Notes: a model not told the origin generated them from the letters alone. Counted from the first letter of the stretch, positions 24,835 through 34,145 are shown. The stretch is DNA of 64,000 nucleotides from Sphingopyxis witflariensis (GCF_002205635.1 NZ_NISJ01000015.1:1-64000), one strand, 5' to 3'. Translations and numbers: made by a program.

Positions 24835-25172
24835 CAGGCCGCGGCCTTCAGCGTGCTCGCGCGGCAGATGAGGACACGGCCAGCGTCGATCTTGACCGGT
24901 ACCGTCGGGGTGCAGCCCTTGTCGTCGCCGAGCGCTTCGCCGGTTGATAGCGAAATACGCCAATTGTGCAGCGGGCAGGCTACTGCGCCTCCGTGGACGA
25001 TCCCCTGGCTCAGCCGCCCATGCTTATGCGGGCAGCGGTCGAGGAGCGCGAACACCTTACCCTCTGCGGTGCGGAAGACCGCGATGTCGTCGCCGCCCGC
25101 CACTTGCACGGTGCGGGTCCCGCGAACGGGGATTTCATCGACCCAGCCAATGTCGAGCCAGTCGCCGGTCAT
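24834..25172 (-). CDS. nirD: Nitrite reductase small subunit (Rieske-type NirD)
   Basis: A 112-residue protein of the NirD/Rieske fold. The cluster-binding pattern is complete: CPHKHGRL (CxH) near residue 47 and CPLHNWR (CxxH) about 20 residues later, so it probably carries a [2Fe-2S] centre, unlike the E. coli NirD that lacks it. It partners NirB in reducing nitrite to ammonium with NAD(P)H. Its ATG overlaps the nirB stop and its stop overlaps nasA. Confidence 0.93.
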   Translation of the reverse strand: MTGDWLDIGWVDEIPVRGTRTVQVAGGDDIAVFRTAEGKVFALLDRCPHKHGRLSQGIVHGGAVACPLHNWRISLSTGEALGDDKGCTPTVPVKIDAGRVLICRASTLKAAA

Positions 25173-27646
25173 GCCATTTCCTCCTGCGGGGTGAAGCGCG
25201 CCATTGGCGCATGATGCTCCCGCTCGGCGCCCTCGGCGCGCTGCGCCCAGGGATCGTCCTGCGAAAAGCTTTGGGCATAGAGGAAGCGGGCGCGGAGCGC
25301 CTCGCGGCCCGCTGCGTCGTCGACGATTCGCGCCTTGATCTGCTCGACCCCGACGCGCTCGATCCACGGCGCGGTACGCTCGAGATAGCGGGCCTCTTCG
25401 CGGTAAAGCTGGATGAAGGCAGCGCAATAATCCATCGCCTCCTGCTCGGTCGCGACCTTGCAGAGCAGGTCGGTGACGCGCACGTGAATCCCGCCATTCC
25501 CACCGACGTGGAGCTCGTAGCCGCTATCGACGCAGACGATGCCGAAGTCCTTGATCGTCGCCTCGGCGCAATTGCGCGGGCATCCCGACACAGCGATCTT
25601 GAACTTGTGCGGCATCCAGCTGCCCCAGCTCATCCGCTCGATCTTGACCCCGAGCCCGGTCGAATCCTGGGTGCCGAAGCGGCACCATTCGGACCCGACG
25701 CAGGTTTTCACCGTGCGCAGTGCCTTGCCATAAGCATGGCCCGACACCATCCCCGCCGCGTTGAGGTCGGCCCACACCGCGGGCAAATCCTCTTTCTTGA
25801 TCCCGAAGATATCGAGCCGCTGGCCGCCGGTCACCTTTACCATCGGCGCATCATATTTCTCGACGACATCGGCGATCGCGCGCAACTCGGTGGGGTTGGT
25901 GAGCCCGCCCCACATGCGCGGGACGACCGAATAGGTCCCGTCCTTCTGGATATTCGCGTGGAGACGCTCGTTGACGAAACGGCTCTGCTGGTCATCGACA
26001 TAGTCGCCGGGCAGCGCGCAGAGCAGGTAATAGTTAAGCGCAGGGCGGCACGAGGAACAGCCGTCGGGGGTGGTCCAGTGCAGTTTCTGCATCACCTCGG
26101 GGATCGACTTCATGTCCTGCGCGACGATTTCGCGCCGGACGTCGTCGTGGCCGAAGCTGGTGCATTTGCACATCGTCTTGGGTCCGGCCTGCACCTCGTC
26201 GCCCAAGGTGAGCGCGAGCAGATTTTCGACGAGGCCGGTGCAGGAACCGCAACTCGCCGAGGCCTTGCAGGTGCCGCGTACGGCGTCGAGGCTGTGCGCG
26301 CCCTTGGCGATGCACGAGACAACCTGGCCCTTGGTGACGCCGTTGCAGCCGCAAATCTCGGCATCGTCCGAGAGCGCTGCAACGGCCGCCTTAGGGTCCG
26401 CGGCGCCCCCTCCTGAGGCGAAGGCCTGGCCGAAGATCAAGAGGTCGCGAAGGTCGGATACATCCTCCTGCTTCTTCAGCAGGTCGAAATACCAGCCTCC
26501 GTCGGCGGTATCGCCATAAAGTACGGCGCCGACAATGCGGTCGTCCTTGACGATGACGCGCTTGTAGACCCCGCGGCTCGCGTCGCGCAGCACGATGTCC
26601 TCGCAACCGTCGCCGCCCGAAAAGTCGCCCGCTGAGAAAACGTCGATCCCGGACACTTTGAGCTTGGTCGAGGTGACCGAGCCGCGATAGCCGGTCGGCG
26701 TCTCGACGAGCCCATCGGCGAGGCTGCGGCACATATCCCACAGCGGCGCGACGAGGCCATAAACCTGCCCGTCATGCTCGACACATTCGCCGACCGCGAG
26801 GACATGCGGGTCGCTGGTCACCATATGATCGTCAACCTGGATGCCGCGCCCGACCGCGAGTCCGGCGTCGCGGGCGAGAGCGACCGACGGGCGGATGCCG
26901 ACCGCCATGACGACGAGGCTGGCGGGGATCAGGGTGCCGTCCTTCAGTTTCACCCCCTCGACCTTGCCGTTGCCGACGATCTCGGCGGTGTCGGCGCCGG
27001 TCAGGATGGTCTGACCGCGCGCTTCGAGTGCCTGCTTGAGCAGCCAGCCCGCAGCTTCGTCGAGCTGGCGTTCCATCAGCGTCGGCATCAGGTGGATGAC
27101 GGTGACCTTCATGCCGCGTAGCGACAGGCCGTGCGCCGCCTCAAGCCCGAGCAGCCCGCCGCCGATCACCACCGCATCGCCGCCGGCATCGGCAGCTGCG
27201 AGCATGGTGTCGACATCGTCCATGTCGCGGAACGCGATCACGCCCGGCAAATCCTTGCCCGGCACCGGGATGATGAAAGGATCGGAGCCCGTCGCGATCA
27301 GCAGCCGGTCATAGGTTTTGGTCGTGCCGCTGCGGGTTGTTACCGTTTTCGCCGCCCGGTCGATCGCGGCGACCGGATCGCCCGCGACCAGTGCGATGCC
27401 GTTCGCGGCATACCAGTCGGCATCGTTGATCACGATGTCGTCGAAGCTTTTTTCGCCCGCCAGCACGGGGGAGAGCATGATGCGGTTGTAATTGACCCGC
27501 GGTTCGGCGCCGAAAATCGTCACGCGGTAGCGGTCGGCGTCGCGCGCGAGCAGTTCCTCGACCGCGCGGCACCCGGCCATGCCGTTTCCTATCACGACCA
27601 GATGCGCGCGCGTGTCGGTTTCGGGTTTGAGGGGGCGATATTCCAT
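25169..27646 (-). CDS. nirB: Nitrite reductase large subunit NirB
   Basis: An 825-residue siroheme enzyme. The N-terminal half is an FAD/NAD(P)H oxidoreductase (HLVVIGNGMAGCRAVEELLA, AVVIGGGLLGLEAAHGL). Next comes a BFD-like [2Fe-2S] region with two cysteine groups (CGCNGVTKG, ASCGSCTGLVE), then the nitrite/sulfite reductase ferredoxin-like domain. The siroheme/[4Fe-4S] cysteines are visible in KTCVGSEWCRFG and SGCPRNCAEA. It takes six electrons from NAD(P)H to make ammonium. The ATG at 27646 overlaps the porin stop, so the operon from narK to moeA is almost without gaps. Confidence 0.95.
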   Translation of the reverse strand: MEYRPLKPETDTRAHLVVIGNGMAGCRAVEELLARDADRYRVTIFGAEPRVNYNRIMLSPVLAGEKSFDDIVINDADWYAANGIALVAGDPVAAIDRAAKTVTTRSGTTKTYDRLLIATGSDPFIIPVPGKDLPGVIAFRDMDDVDTMLAAADAGGDAVVIGGGLLGLEAAHGLSLRGMKVTVIHLMPTLMERQLDEAAGWLLKQALEARGQTILTGADTAEIVGNGKVEGVKLKDGTLIPASLVVMAVGIRPSVALARDAGLAVGRGIQVDDHMVTSDPHVLAVGECVEHDGQVYGLVAPLWDMCRSLADGLVETPTGYRGSVTSTKLKVSGIDVFSAGDFSGGDGCEDIVLRDASRGVYKRVIVKDDRIVGAVLYGDTADGGWYFDLLKKQEDVSDLRDLLIFGQAFASGGGAADPKAAVAALSDDAEICGCNGVTKGQVVSCIAKGAHSLDAVRGTCKASASCGSCTGLVENLLALTLGDEVQAGPKTMCKCTSFGHDDVRREIVAQDMKSIPEVMQKLHWTTPDGCSSCRPALNYYLLCALPGDYVDDQQSRFVNERLHANIQKDGTYSVVPRMWGGLTNPTELRAIADVVEKYDAPMVKVTGGQRLDIFGIKKEDLPAVWADLNAAGMVSGHAYGKALRTVKTCVGSEWCRFGTQDSTGLGVKIERMSWGSWMPHKFKIAVSGCPRNCAEATIKDFGIVCVDSGYELHVGGNGGIHVRVTDLLCKVATEQEAMDYCAAFIQLYREEARYLERTAPWIERVGVEQIKARIVDDAAGREALRARFLYAQSFSQDDPWAQRAEGAEREHHAPMARFTPQEEMA

Positions 27647-28860
27647 CACAGCATCCAGTCCAGTTGGAGCCAAAATTTGTCGGTGTCGGTGGCGAAGCCG
27701 CCAGCGTTGTAGTGCGCGTAGCGCACCGAGCCGGTGATCTTGCCGAGCTTGGCGCTGGCGAGCAGGTCGATCTCGTCGCCATATGATCTCACGGCGCGGT
27801 CGCTGCGATAATCGTGATAGGCCGCCTGCACGGTGACGGCTTTCAGCGGGCCAACCGCCTTCCAGCTCCATCTCGCGCTCGCATACAGGTCGCGGACCCC
27901 ATCGGGCGGGGTGACGAGAAATTTGTCGGCCCAGCCCTGGAATTTGAAGCCGGTGGCGAGCGGGGTCTGGAAGCTGGTGAGCGCGGCGCCCCCAATTGCT
28001 CCTGAACCGGCGCCGAGTATCTCGTACCCGGCGCCGACCCGGGGGCCACCAAGACCGACTGCAACGTCGGCGAGATAATAGTCGGCGCTGTAGTCGTTGG
28101 GGTTGCGGTGCCAGTCCGACTGGCGGGAATAGCTCAGCTGCCAGGCGATCTTCGCCTTGCCGAGCGGCTTCGATCCGTCGAGCCGGACGCCGTAGCTTTG
28201 GCTCGACATGCGGAAACCCTGGATCGCGGCCTCGTCCTGATCGACGAGATAGGCAAAGCCGCTGAGCTTGCCGACGGGGGTTTGGGCGGCGATATTGGCA
28301 AAGACATTGTCGCCCGACACTGCCTGCTGCCGCGCCCCCGCGCCGTCGATGCCCCAGATCGTCCGCACGCTCCACGCATAGGCCAGGTCGACCTTGACCC
28401 CTTTCACCGGCGTCACCTCGCCGCGCACCGCGTCATAGCTCTGGCCGTTCTGGCGAAACCCGACACTGCCGACGAAACGCTCGTCGTCGAAACCGATCCG
28501 CTGGCGCCCCGCGGTCACCGCGAAGGTGGGCGAGGCGTAACGCAGCTGGGCGCGGGTGAGGGCGATGTTTTCGGGATCGGCGATGATCGGACGGGTCGCG
28601 GCACCGTGGAGACCGTCGAAATACTGATCGACAAGCGCCAGATTGCCTTGCCCCTCGACCAGCGCCGACCAGCGTCCCGCCTTGGCCTCGACCCCGGCGC
28701 GGACGCGCAGGGTCAGGGCTTCGGCTTCGGAGGCAAGGCCATCCTGATCGACGCTTTCATAGCGGAGGCGGGCTTCGCCGAGCGGCTTGAATTGGACGGC
28801 CTGGGCATGCGCCGCCCCGGCCGGCGCGAGCGCCAGCAAGACAATGAGGGTGCGGGCCAT
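27646..28860 (-). CDS. Outer membrane porin of the alginate-export type, in the nitrate operon
   Basis: A 404-residue protein with signal peptide MARTLIVLLALAPAGAAHA and a barrel-like pattern of alternating residues through to a C-terminal aromatic stretch (FWLQLDWML). AGRQRIGFDDERFVGSVGFR is typical of the alginate-export porin family. Since it lies between the nitrate transporter and nitrite reductase with two-base spacing, it probably forms the outer-membrane path for nitrate or nitrite. Transport specificity is inferred only from context. Confidence 0.8.
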   Translation of the reverse strand: MARTLIVLLALAPAGAAHAQAVQFKPLGEARLRYESVDQDGLASEAEALTLRVRAGVEAKAGRWSALVEGQGNLALVDQYFDGLHGAATRPIIADPENIALTRAQLRYASPTFAVTAGRQRIGFDDERFVGSVGFRQNGQSYDAVRGEVTPVKGVKVDLAYAWSVRTIWGIDGAGARQQAVSGDNVFANIAAQTPVGKLSGFAYLVDQDEAAIQGFRMSSQSYGVRLDGSKPLGKAKIAWQLSYSRQSDWHRNPNDYSADYYLADVAVGLGGPRVGAGYEILGAGSGAIGGAALTSFQTPLATGFKFQGWADKFLVTPPDGVRDLYASARWSWKAVGPLKAVTVQAAYHDYRSDRAVRSYGDEIDLLASAKLGKITGSVRYAHYNAGGFATDTDKFWLQLDWML

Positions 28861-28862
28861 GA

Positions 28863-30098
28863 CTAGATCCGCACGCCTTCGGCGGCGCCCCAGGTCGCGC
28901 GCCACTGGCTCTTGACGAACAGCAACCCGACAAGCGCAACGACCGCTAGTCCCGCGAAGATGTAAAAGCCCGGCGCAAAGCTGCCGCTCCACTGCTTGGC
29001 GAAGCCGAGCGAGGAGGCGAGGTAGAAGCCGCCGATGCCGCCTGCCATGCCGACAAGCCCGGTCATGACTCCAATTTCGGCCGAGAAACGCTGCGGCACG
29101 AGTTGGAACACCGAGCCATTGCCGGTGCCGAGCGCGAGCATCGCGATCACGAACAGCCCGAGCGCGGCGGGTAGCGTGTCGGCCTGCGGCACCCCGGCGA
29201 GCGCCAGCGCCGCGACGACGAAGACCATCATCAGCGCTTTTACCCCGCCGATCCGGTCGGCGAGCGCGCCGCCCATCGGCCGCACCAGCGATCCGGCAAA
29301 GACGCACGCCGCGGTGCAATAGCCCGCCATCACCGGGGTCAGGTGGAACTGGTCGGTGAAATAGATCGGCAGCGATGCGGCCAGTCCGACGAAGCCGCCG
29401 AAGGTCACCGAGTAAAAGGCCATCAGCCACCAGGCGTCGGCGGTCTTGAGCGGCTCGAAATAATGGGCGAGCTTCTTCGGCGCGGGAGCGTTCGGCGCGT
29501 CCTTCGCCATGACCAGATAGATGAAGAAGACGATGGTCAGTGGGATGCAGGCGAGGCCGAGCACCGCGTTCCAGCCGAACATCACCGCGAGACCTGGCGC
29601 GAACAGCGCCGCGAGCACGGTGCCCGAATTGCCCATCCCGGCGAGGCCCATCGCCTTGCCCTGATGCTCGGGCGGGTACCAGCGGCTGGCGAGCGGTAGC
29701 GCGATCGCAAAGCTGGCCCCGGCAAAGCCGAGCACCACGCCGAGTGCGAGCGTGCCGGTAAAACTGGTCACCCCCATCAACCACGCGAGGAACAGCCCAG
29801 CGATCACGATCACCTGGCTGATCGCTCCGGCGCGCTTGGGACCGATGCGGTCGACGAGCAGGCCGTTAACGACGCGCAGCAGCGCCCCGGCGAGCGTCGG
29901 GACTGCGACCATCAATCCCTTTTGCGCGGGGCTGAGGCCGAGATCGGCGGAAATTGCGGGCGCCAGTGGTCCCAGCAGCACCCACACCATGAAGGCGAGG
30001 TCGAAATAAAGAAAGGCGGCGACCAGCGTCGGCCAGTGCCCGCTTGTCCAGAAATTCGATTTGGGCGCGGTGGTCGCCCCTGCATGTGCCATCGTCAT
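28863..30098 (-). CDS. Nitrate/nitrite MFS transporter (NarK family)
   Basis: A 411-residue protein with about 12 hydrophobic segments. Nitrate-porter signatures are seen: GALLRVVNGLLVDRIGPKRA with the substrate-binding Arg in TM2, GLAGMGNSGTVLAALFAP (nitrate signature 1) and GTGNGSVFQLVPQRF with VGMAGGIGGF (signature 2). It imports nitrate across the inner membrane. The ATG at 30098 follows the leader terminator by 23 bases; a second in-frame ATG at 30092 is possible. It heads the structural operon. Confidence 0.92.
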   Translation of the reverse strand: MTMAHAGATTAPKSNFWTSGHWPTLVAAFLYFDLAFMVWVLLGPLAPAISADLGLSPAQKGLMVAVPTLAGALLRVVNGLLVDRIGPKRAGAISQVIVIAGLFLAWLMGVTSFTGTLALGVVLGFAGASFAIALPLASRWYPPEHQGKAMGLAGMGNSGTVLAALFAPGLAVMFGWNAVLGLACIPLTIVFFIYLVMAKDAPNAPAPKKLAHYFEPLKTADAWWLMAFYSVTFGGFVGLAASLPIYFTDQFHLTPVMAGYCTAACVFAGSLVRPMGGALADRIGGVKALMMVFVVAALALAGVPQADTLPAALGLFVIAMLALGTGNGSVFQLVPQRFSAEIGVMTGLVGMAGGIGGFYLASSLGFAKQWSGSFAPGFYIFAGLAVVALVGLLFVKSQWRATWGAAEGVRI

Positions 30099-30120
30099 CG
30101 TCCGTCCCCTTCGTGTGACG

Positions 30121-30180
30121 GGCAATAAAAAAGCCGCCAGGACGGCGGCCACGCGGGCGCATCCTGACGGCTTCATTGCC
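30121..30180 (-). terminator. Leader attenuator hairpin upstream of narK (NasT target region)
   Basis: Read on the minus strand, AAGCCGTCAGGA (30173-30162) pairs with TCCTGGCGGCTT (30142-30131) with one mismatch and is followed by TTTTTTATT, a textbook intrinsic terminator that ends 23 bases before the narK ATG. Outer GGCAAT/ATTGCC bases extend the symmetry. A second small hairpin (CGGGAA/TTCCCG, 30191-30207) lies just upstream and could be part of an ANTAR-binding two-hairpin structure. With nasT and nasS next door, it likely gates the operon by antitermination. Confidence 0.8.
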
Positions 30181-30346
30181 TGTTGGATTACGGGAAAAGG
30201 CTTCCCGCCTGCCGCGCGGACCGGCCCCGTCGTTGGAGCCGTAGCCGCTTTATCCTGCCCCGGCAGCCTTGCCGAGTGCCTTTAAGCTGCCTGATTCGCG
30301 GCCCGACCGCAAGCGGTTATTTCGCAGGTGCAGCATAAAATAAAAA
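30181..30346 (-). promoter_or_regulatory. Promoter and 5' leader of the nitrate operon
   Basis: The space between the nasS stop and the attenuator. It contains the hairpin at 30191-30207 and an A/T-rich stretch near 30335-30348 at the nasS end. No unambiguous sigma-54 or sigma-70 boxes could be fixed by eye. Confidence 0.4.
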
Positions 30347-31558
30347 CTAGGGAAGATCGGCAAGATAGCCTTGAATATCGTCGGGATCGAAGGCGCGACC
30401 GTCGAAAAACCGATCGCTACCGAGCAGCAGGCGCCCCTGCACCGACCCGGCCCCAAGCGGGGTATCGATGCCGCCCTCCAGCTTCGAACTCGCCCCCGGC
30501 AGCGGTGCTCCCGACCCGGCGAGCGCGGCGCGATAGATGTCGGGGCGGAACACCGCGGCCGCAGTGGCGGCGTCGGCGCTCGAATAGGGAGCCGCGTCCC
30601 AGCGCAGCATTTGCGAATAGAGCCACGCGGCCTGGCTGCGCCACGGGAAATTGGCGGCTTCACGGTGCTGGAACATGAAATCGGGATAGTGGATCGCCTC
30701 GCCTCCCGGGGTCAGCCGGATACGGTCGGTGATCGCGCGCAGCACCGCATCGCGCGAGGCATTGAGATATTCGGGGCGCGCCAGGATGTCGGCGCTTTCC
30801 TCGGCGGTGCCCGGTTCGACGAAATGGGCGGCGGCAGCGTGGAGTGCGCGGAGCAGCGCCTCGACCGCATCGCGGCGCTCATCGACGACGGCGTCGCGCA
30901 GCGCGAGCACTTTTTCGACGCCGCGGCGCCAGATCTGCGCAGTGGCGAGCGCGATATGGCCGACGCCGCGCTCGACCGCGATCGAGTTCCAGGGTTCGCC
31001 GACGCAAATGCCGTCGACCTCGCCCGCGGCCAGCGCATCGGCGGCAAAGGGAGGGCTGGTAACGACAATATCGATATGGAGGTCGGGACGAATGCCCACC
31101 CCCGCGAGCCAGTATCGCAGCATATAATTATGGCTCGAATAGCGATGCACAACGCCAAAGCGCAGCGGCTTGCCCGCAATTTTACGCGCCGCCGCCACGC
31201 GCTGCAGCGCCGCGCCGATTGTGGCTGGATCACCCAGCGTGTCGCCCAGCCCGACATCCTTGGCGAGCTGGGTGGAAAAGGTCACGGCATTGCCGTTGAG
31301 CCCCAGCACGAACGGCACCGCCATCGGCACCGCCGGCCGATCGCGGCCAAGCGCAGTGGCGATCGCCAGCGGTGCGATCATGTGCGCGGCATCGGTATGG
31401 CCATAGAGCAGACGGTCGCGCACCGTCGCCCAAGTCATGTCGCGGACCAGTTCGATCTGTACGCCTTCGCGCGCTGCAAAACCCAGCTCGTGCGCCAGAA
31501 TCGGGAGCGCGGCATCGACCAGCGGCAGAAAGCCGATGCGGAACGTCTCGGCGCTCAT
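30347..31558 (-). CDS. nasS: NasS-type nitrate/nitrite sensor (NrtA/CmpA-like)
   Basis: A 403-residue cytoplasmic relative of nitrate-binding ABC proteins; no signal peptide is present, the N-terminus being MSAETFRIGFLPLVDAALPI. Typical stretches include HMIAPLAIATALG, VHRYSSHNYMLRYWLAG and ICVGEPWNS. In known systems NasS holds NasT inactive until nitrate or nitrite binds. Its ATG overlaps the nasT stop (ATGA). Confidence 0.9.
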   Translation of the reverse strand: MSAETFRIGFLPLVDAALPILAHELGFAAREGVQIELVRDMTWATVRDRLLYGHTDAAHMIAPLAIATALGRDRPAVPMAVPFVLGLNGNAVTFSTQLAKDVGLGDTLGDPATIGAALQRVAAARKIAGKPLRFGVVHRYSSHNYMLRYWLAGVGIRPDLHIDIVVTSPPFAADALAAGEVDGICVGEPWNSIAVERGVGHIALATAQIWRRGVEKVLALRDAVVDERRDAVEALLRALHAAAAHFVEPGTAEESADILARPEYLNASRDAVLRAITDRIRLTPGGEAIHYPDFMFQHREAANFPWRSQAAWLYSQMLRWDAAPYSSADAATAAAVFRPDIYRAALAGSGAPLPGASSKLEGGIDTPLGAGSVQGRLLLGSDRFFDGRAFDPDDIQGYLADLP

Positions 31559-32136
31559 TCCATGTCTCCCAGCAATGCGTCGCTGGTCACGATCGCTTCC
31601 GCTATTTCCGAAATGCGGCGGTTGGTGCGCATCGCCTGACCGCGCAGCAAGGCATAGGCGGCGGGTTCGTCGATCGCGCGCCGTTTCATCAGGATCGCCT
31701 TGGCGCGATCGATCGTCGCACGTTCGACGAGGGCATTTTTCGCTTCGTCGAGCTCGCGTTGCAGCCGCGAAAAGGCTTGGAAGCGACGGATCGCGAGGTC
31801 GATCACCGGCTTGATTCGCTGTTTTGACAGCCCGTCGACGACATAGGCCGACACCCCGGCATCAATTGCGGCGCCCGTCGCCTCGGCATCGCTCTGATCG
31901 ACGAACATCGCGATCGGCCGCGCCAGCGCGCGCGACATGGCGAAGAAATCCTCGAGCAGGTCGCGGCTGGGGTTTTCGAGGTTGATCAGGACGACTTCGG
32001 GCTGTGCCGCTTCGATCTGGGCGGCCAGCGGACCCGCGGTGTCGATCAAGACCAGGTCGTCGAGCCCAGCCTCGCGCAGCCCATCCGAAATGATGGCAGC
32101 GCGCGTCGTGCTGGTGTCGATGATCGCGATCCTCAT
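31555..32136 (-). CDS. nasT: NasT-type ANTAR antiterminator
   Basis: A 193-residue response-regulator-like protein. The receiver-like N-terminal domain (RIAIIDTSTTRAAIISDGLR) lacks the usual paired acidic pocket and phosphorylatable Asp; VVLINLENPS replaces the normal D-containing strand. The C-terminal ANTAR RNA-binding domain is clear (residues 125-185: LDEAKNALVERATIDRAKAI, LMKRRAIDEPAAYALLRGQA). It would bind the narK leader and prevent termination when released by NasS. Confidence 0.9.
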   Translation of the reverse strand: MRIAIIDTSTTRAAIISDGLREAGLDDLVLIDTAGPLAAQIEAAQPEVVLINLENPSRDLLEDFFAMSRALARPIAMFVDQSDAEATGAAIDAGVSAYVVDGLSKQRIKPVIDLAIRRFQAFSRLQRELDEAKNALVERATIDRAKAILMKRRAIDEPAAYALLRGQAMRTNRRISEIAEAIVTSDALLGDME

Positions 32137-32260
32137 GACCGCGGCTTTACGCTGCAGCGCACAAATCTGCTAGCAGGTTTCAGCTTTTCTATGGATATCT
32201 GCTGCCGAATGGCCGCTATTTGACATTTTGAGCTCAAAGCCGTCAGGCAGCTATCGGCCA

Positions 32261-33271
32261 TTATTCGCCGGTCGGAGAGAGGAAGAAAGACAGGAAATGT
32301 GTATCGGACCAGCCACTCTTTTTCCCGGCGGCAAGCGCTGCGATATCCAGTCTCGCCTGCCGCACGATCGTCAGGCGCCGTGACGGGATGACGTAGAGGC
32401 GCTGGTCGCCTGCGCCTGCCGCGACGACCAGGTCGGCCGGGAGCGTTGGCGCATGCGCAACGATGTCGGTCGAGCGCGTCACAGGATCGTCGGAGGGACT
32501 CGCTCGCGGAAGCCACCAGGTCAGGCCATAGGCGGGGTTGGCATCGCTTCCTTTGAACAACTCGGCCAAGGCCGCGGGATCGACAAGCGCCTTGCCGTCC
32601 TGCGTGCCGCCGCGGCGCACGAATTCGCCGACTTTTGCCCATTGCTCTGCGGCGAGTACCAGCCCCTGCGGCATCAGAGGCGCGCCATCCGGTCCATTGC
32701 GCCAATCGCCGATCGTCACTCCGACCGGGGTCAGGATGCGGCGCTCGAGATAGCGGCGCGGATCGGCATCAAGGCTTGCGGCGGCCAGCTTGCGGCGTAT
32801 AATCTCGCCGATTATCTGCATCGGCGCGGGGCCATATTGGAATTTCGTGCCGGGATCGGCGGCGAGCGGGGCGTTCACCGAGTCGAGATAACCCCGTGGC
32901 CGACCGACGGTCGACGCCTGTCCACTGGTCATCGCCAGCAATTGCCGGATCGTGATCGCGGCCTTTTTTGGGTCCTCGCGCCATTCGGCGAGCGTGGCCG
33001 ACGCAGGTTCGTCGAGCGTGAGCAGCCTGTCCTGGACCGCCGCTGCCGCCATCAGGCCCACCAGGCTCTTGGTCCCCGACCAGAGTTCCTGCGGTGTCGA
33101 GACGCCATCGGAGGAGCAGCGGACCTTCCCGTCCTCGAGGACGAGCACGGCGACGCCTTGATGCGCCGACGAATAGGCCAGCGCCGCGGCACAGCCGGGA
33201 GCGGGGGCGGCCTGCACCGCCGGGGCTGCTGCGCAGCCCGCGAGCAGGAGAAGGGGGGCAATGCGTTTCAA
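32261..33271 (-). CDS. Periplasmic beta-lactamase-fold serine hydrolase (class C/esterase-like)
   Basis: A 336-residue protein with a signal peptide or lipoprotein-like start (RIAPLLLLAGCAAAP). The active Ser65-Lys68 pair is in LWSGTKSL, and the second motif Tyr is in FQYGPAPMQ near residue 144. The length and the YGP motif fit beta-lactamase-related esterases/D-aminopeptidases rather than true AmpC (YxN). The start is TTG with CAGGAG upstream. It is divergent from the GntR gene, and the palindrome at 33308-33319 lies in its promoter. The substrate is unknown; a second such hydrolase is at 37869. Confidence 0.82.
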   Translation of the reverse strand: MKRIAPLLLLAGCAAAPAVQAAPAPGCAAALAYSSAHQGVAVLVLEDGKVRCSSDGVSTPQELWSGTKSLVGLMAAAAVQDRLLTLDEPASATLAEWREDPKKAAITIRQLLAMTSGQASTVGRPRGYLDSVNAPLAADPGTKFQYGPAPMQIIGEIIRRKLAAASLDADPRRYLERRILTPVGVTIGDWRNGPDGAPLMPQGLVLAAEQWAKVGEFVRRGGTQDGKALVDPAALAELFKGSDANPAYGLTWWLPRASPSDDPVTRSTDIVAHAPTLPADLVVAAGAGDQRLYVIPSRRLTIVRQARLDIAALAAGKKSGWSDTHFLSFFLSPTGE

Positions 33272-33307
33272 ATCCGGCTCCTGATTCCGATGCTTGTTTT
33301 TATCATT

Positions 33308-33319
33308 ATTATCGATAAT
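33308..33319. promoter_or_regulatory. Palindromic operator ATTATCGATAAT (copy 1)
   Basis: A perfect 12-base palindrome (14 with flanking T/A) between the divergent serine hydrolase and GntR genes: 36 bases before the hydrolase start and 76 before gntR. The same sequence recurs at 35512-35523 before the TonB receptor gene, so it is the likely GntR binding site. Confidence 0.75.
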
Positions 33320-33395
33320 ATTCCGAACTTCAATGATCGTTTGCTCCCGTGTTTTCCCGATCTAGGATGGCACCGGCAGACAGGGAGCCGAACGG

Positions 33396-34145
33396 GTGGA
33401 AATGGCCGCGACGAAGACCGACGACGAGCAGGCGCCGACACAGGACCGGGTTATCGCACGGTTGCTGACCGACGACATCGTCGAATGGCGGATTCCGCCG
33501 GGATCGTGGCTGCGCGAGCGTGAGATTGCGGCGCGCTTTGGAGTCAGTCACGCACCCGTTCGCGAAGCCTTTCGGCATCTCGCGAGCATCGGGCTGGTCA
33601 AGGTCGTGCCCTGGCGCGGCGCTTATGCGATCGACGTCGACGACCATGGGGCGGATGAGATCTACGAGCTGTGGAAAGCGCTCTTCGGGGTCGTTTGCCG
33701 CCTCGCGTGCACGGCGATGAGCGACCGCGACGGGCGCGAGCTGATGCACCGGCTGATCGAATATAAGGATGTGACCGAACGAACCACCAATTCCGCCGAG
33801 CATCTCAGGGTCTCGAACCGGATCGGGCGATTCATCGCCAAGCGATCGAATGCGCCGATGGCGCTCGAGTTGCTCGACCGGCTGGCGCTGCTCGCGCGCT
33901 GGCAGCACAATGTCTACACCGACGAGTTTGTCGCGACGCACGGCGAGGGCGAGGTCGGCCGCCGGTCGGCGGTGCTCTATGAGCAGCTTTGCCGGCATAT
34001 CGTCGCGCGCGAACCCGACGACGCCGACCGCGTCGCGCGCGACCTGATTGCCACATCGCAGCAGAATTTCGCCGAGGCGCTGGCGGAATATAAGGCACGG
34101 CGGACCAAGGCAAAGCCTGGCCGTCGCCGCGCCCGCGCGTCGTGA
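33396..34145 (+). CDS. GntR/FadR-family transcription regulator (FCD type)
   Basis: A 249-residue regulator. The winged helix is at residues 15-80 (QDRVIARLLTDDIVEWRIPPG, then FGVSHAPVREAFRHLASIG), followed by an all-helical FCD effector domain of about 150 residues. It begins with GTG 33396; ATG at 33402 is possible. Its stop overlaps the start of the M28-like gene (GTGA). Two identical palindromes flank its genes, so it likely autoregulates and controls the two divergent units and the TonB receptor. The effector is unknown; a peptide or amino acid derivative is a guess from its neighbours. Confidence 0.88.
   Translation: MEMAATKTDDEQAPTQDRVIARLLTDDIVEWRIPPGSWLREREIAARFGVSHAPVREAFRHLASIGLVKVVPWRGAYAIDVDDHGADEIYELWKALFGVVCRLACTAMSDRDGRELMHRLIEYKDVTERTTNSAEHLRVSNRIGRFIAKRSNAPMALELLDRLALLARWQHNVYTDEFVATHGEGEVGRRSAVLYEQLCRHIVAREPDDADRVARDLIATSQQNFAEALAEYKARRTKAKPGRRRARAS

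Noticed and set aside
32261..33271. A resistance-type class C beta-lactamase
   Set aside because: The SxxK motif is present but the second motif is YGP, not YxN, and no clear KTG is seen; a related esterase or peptidase is more likely.
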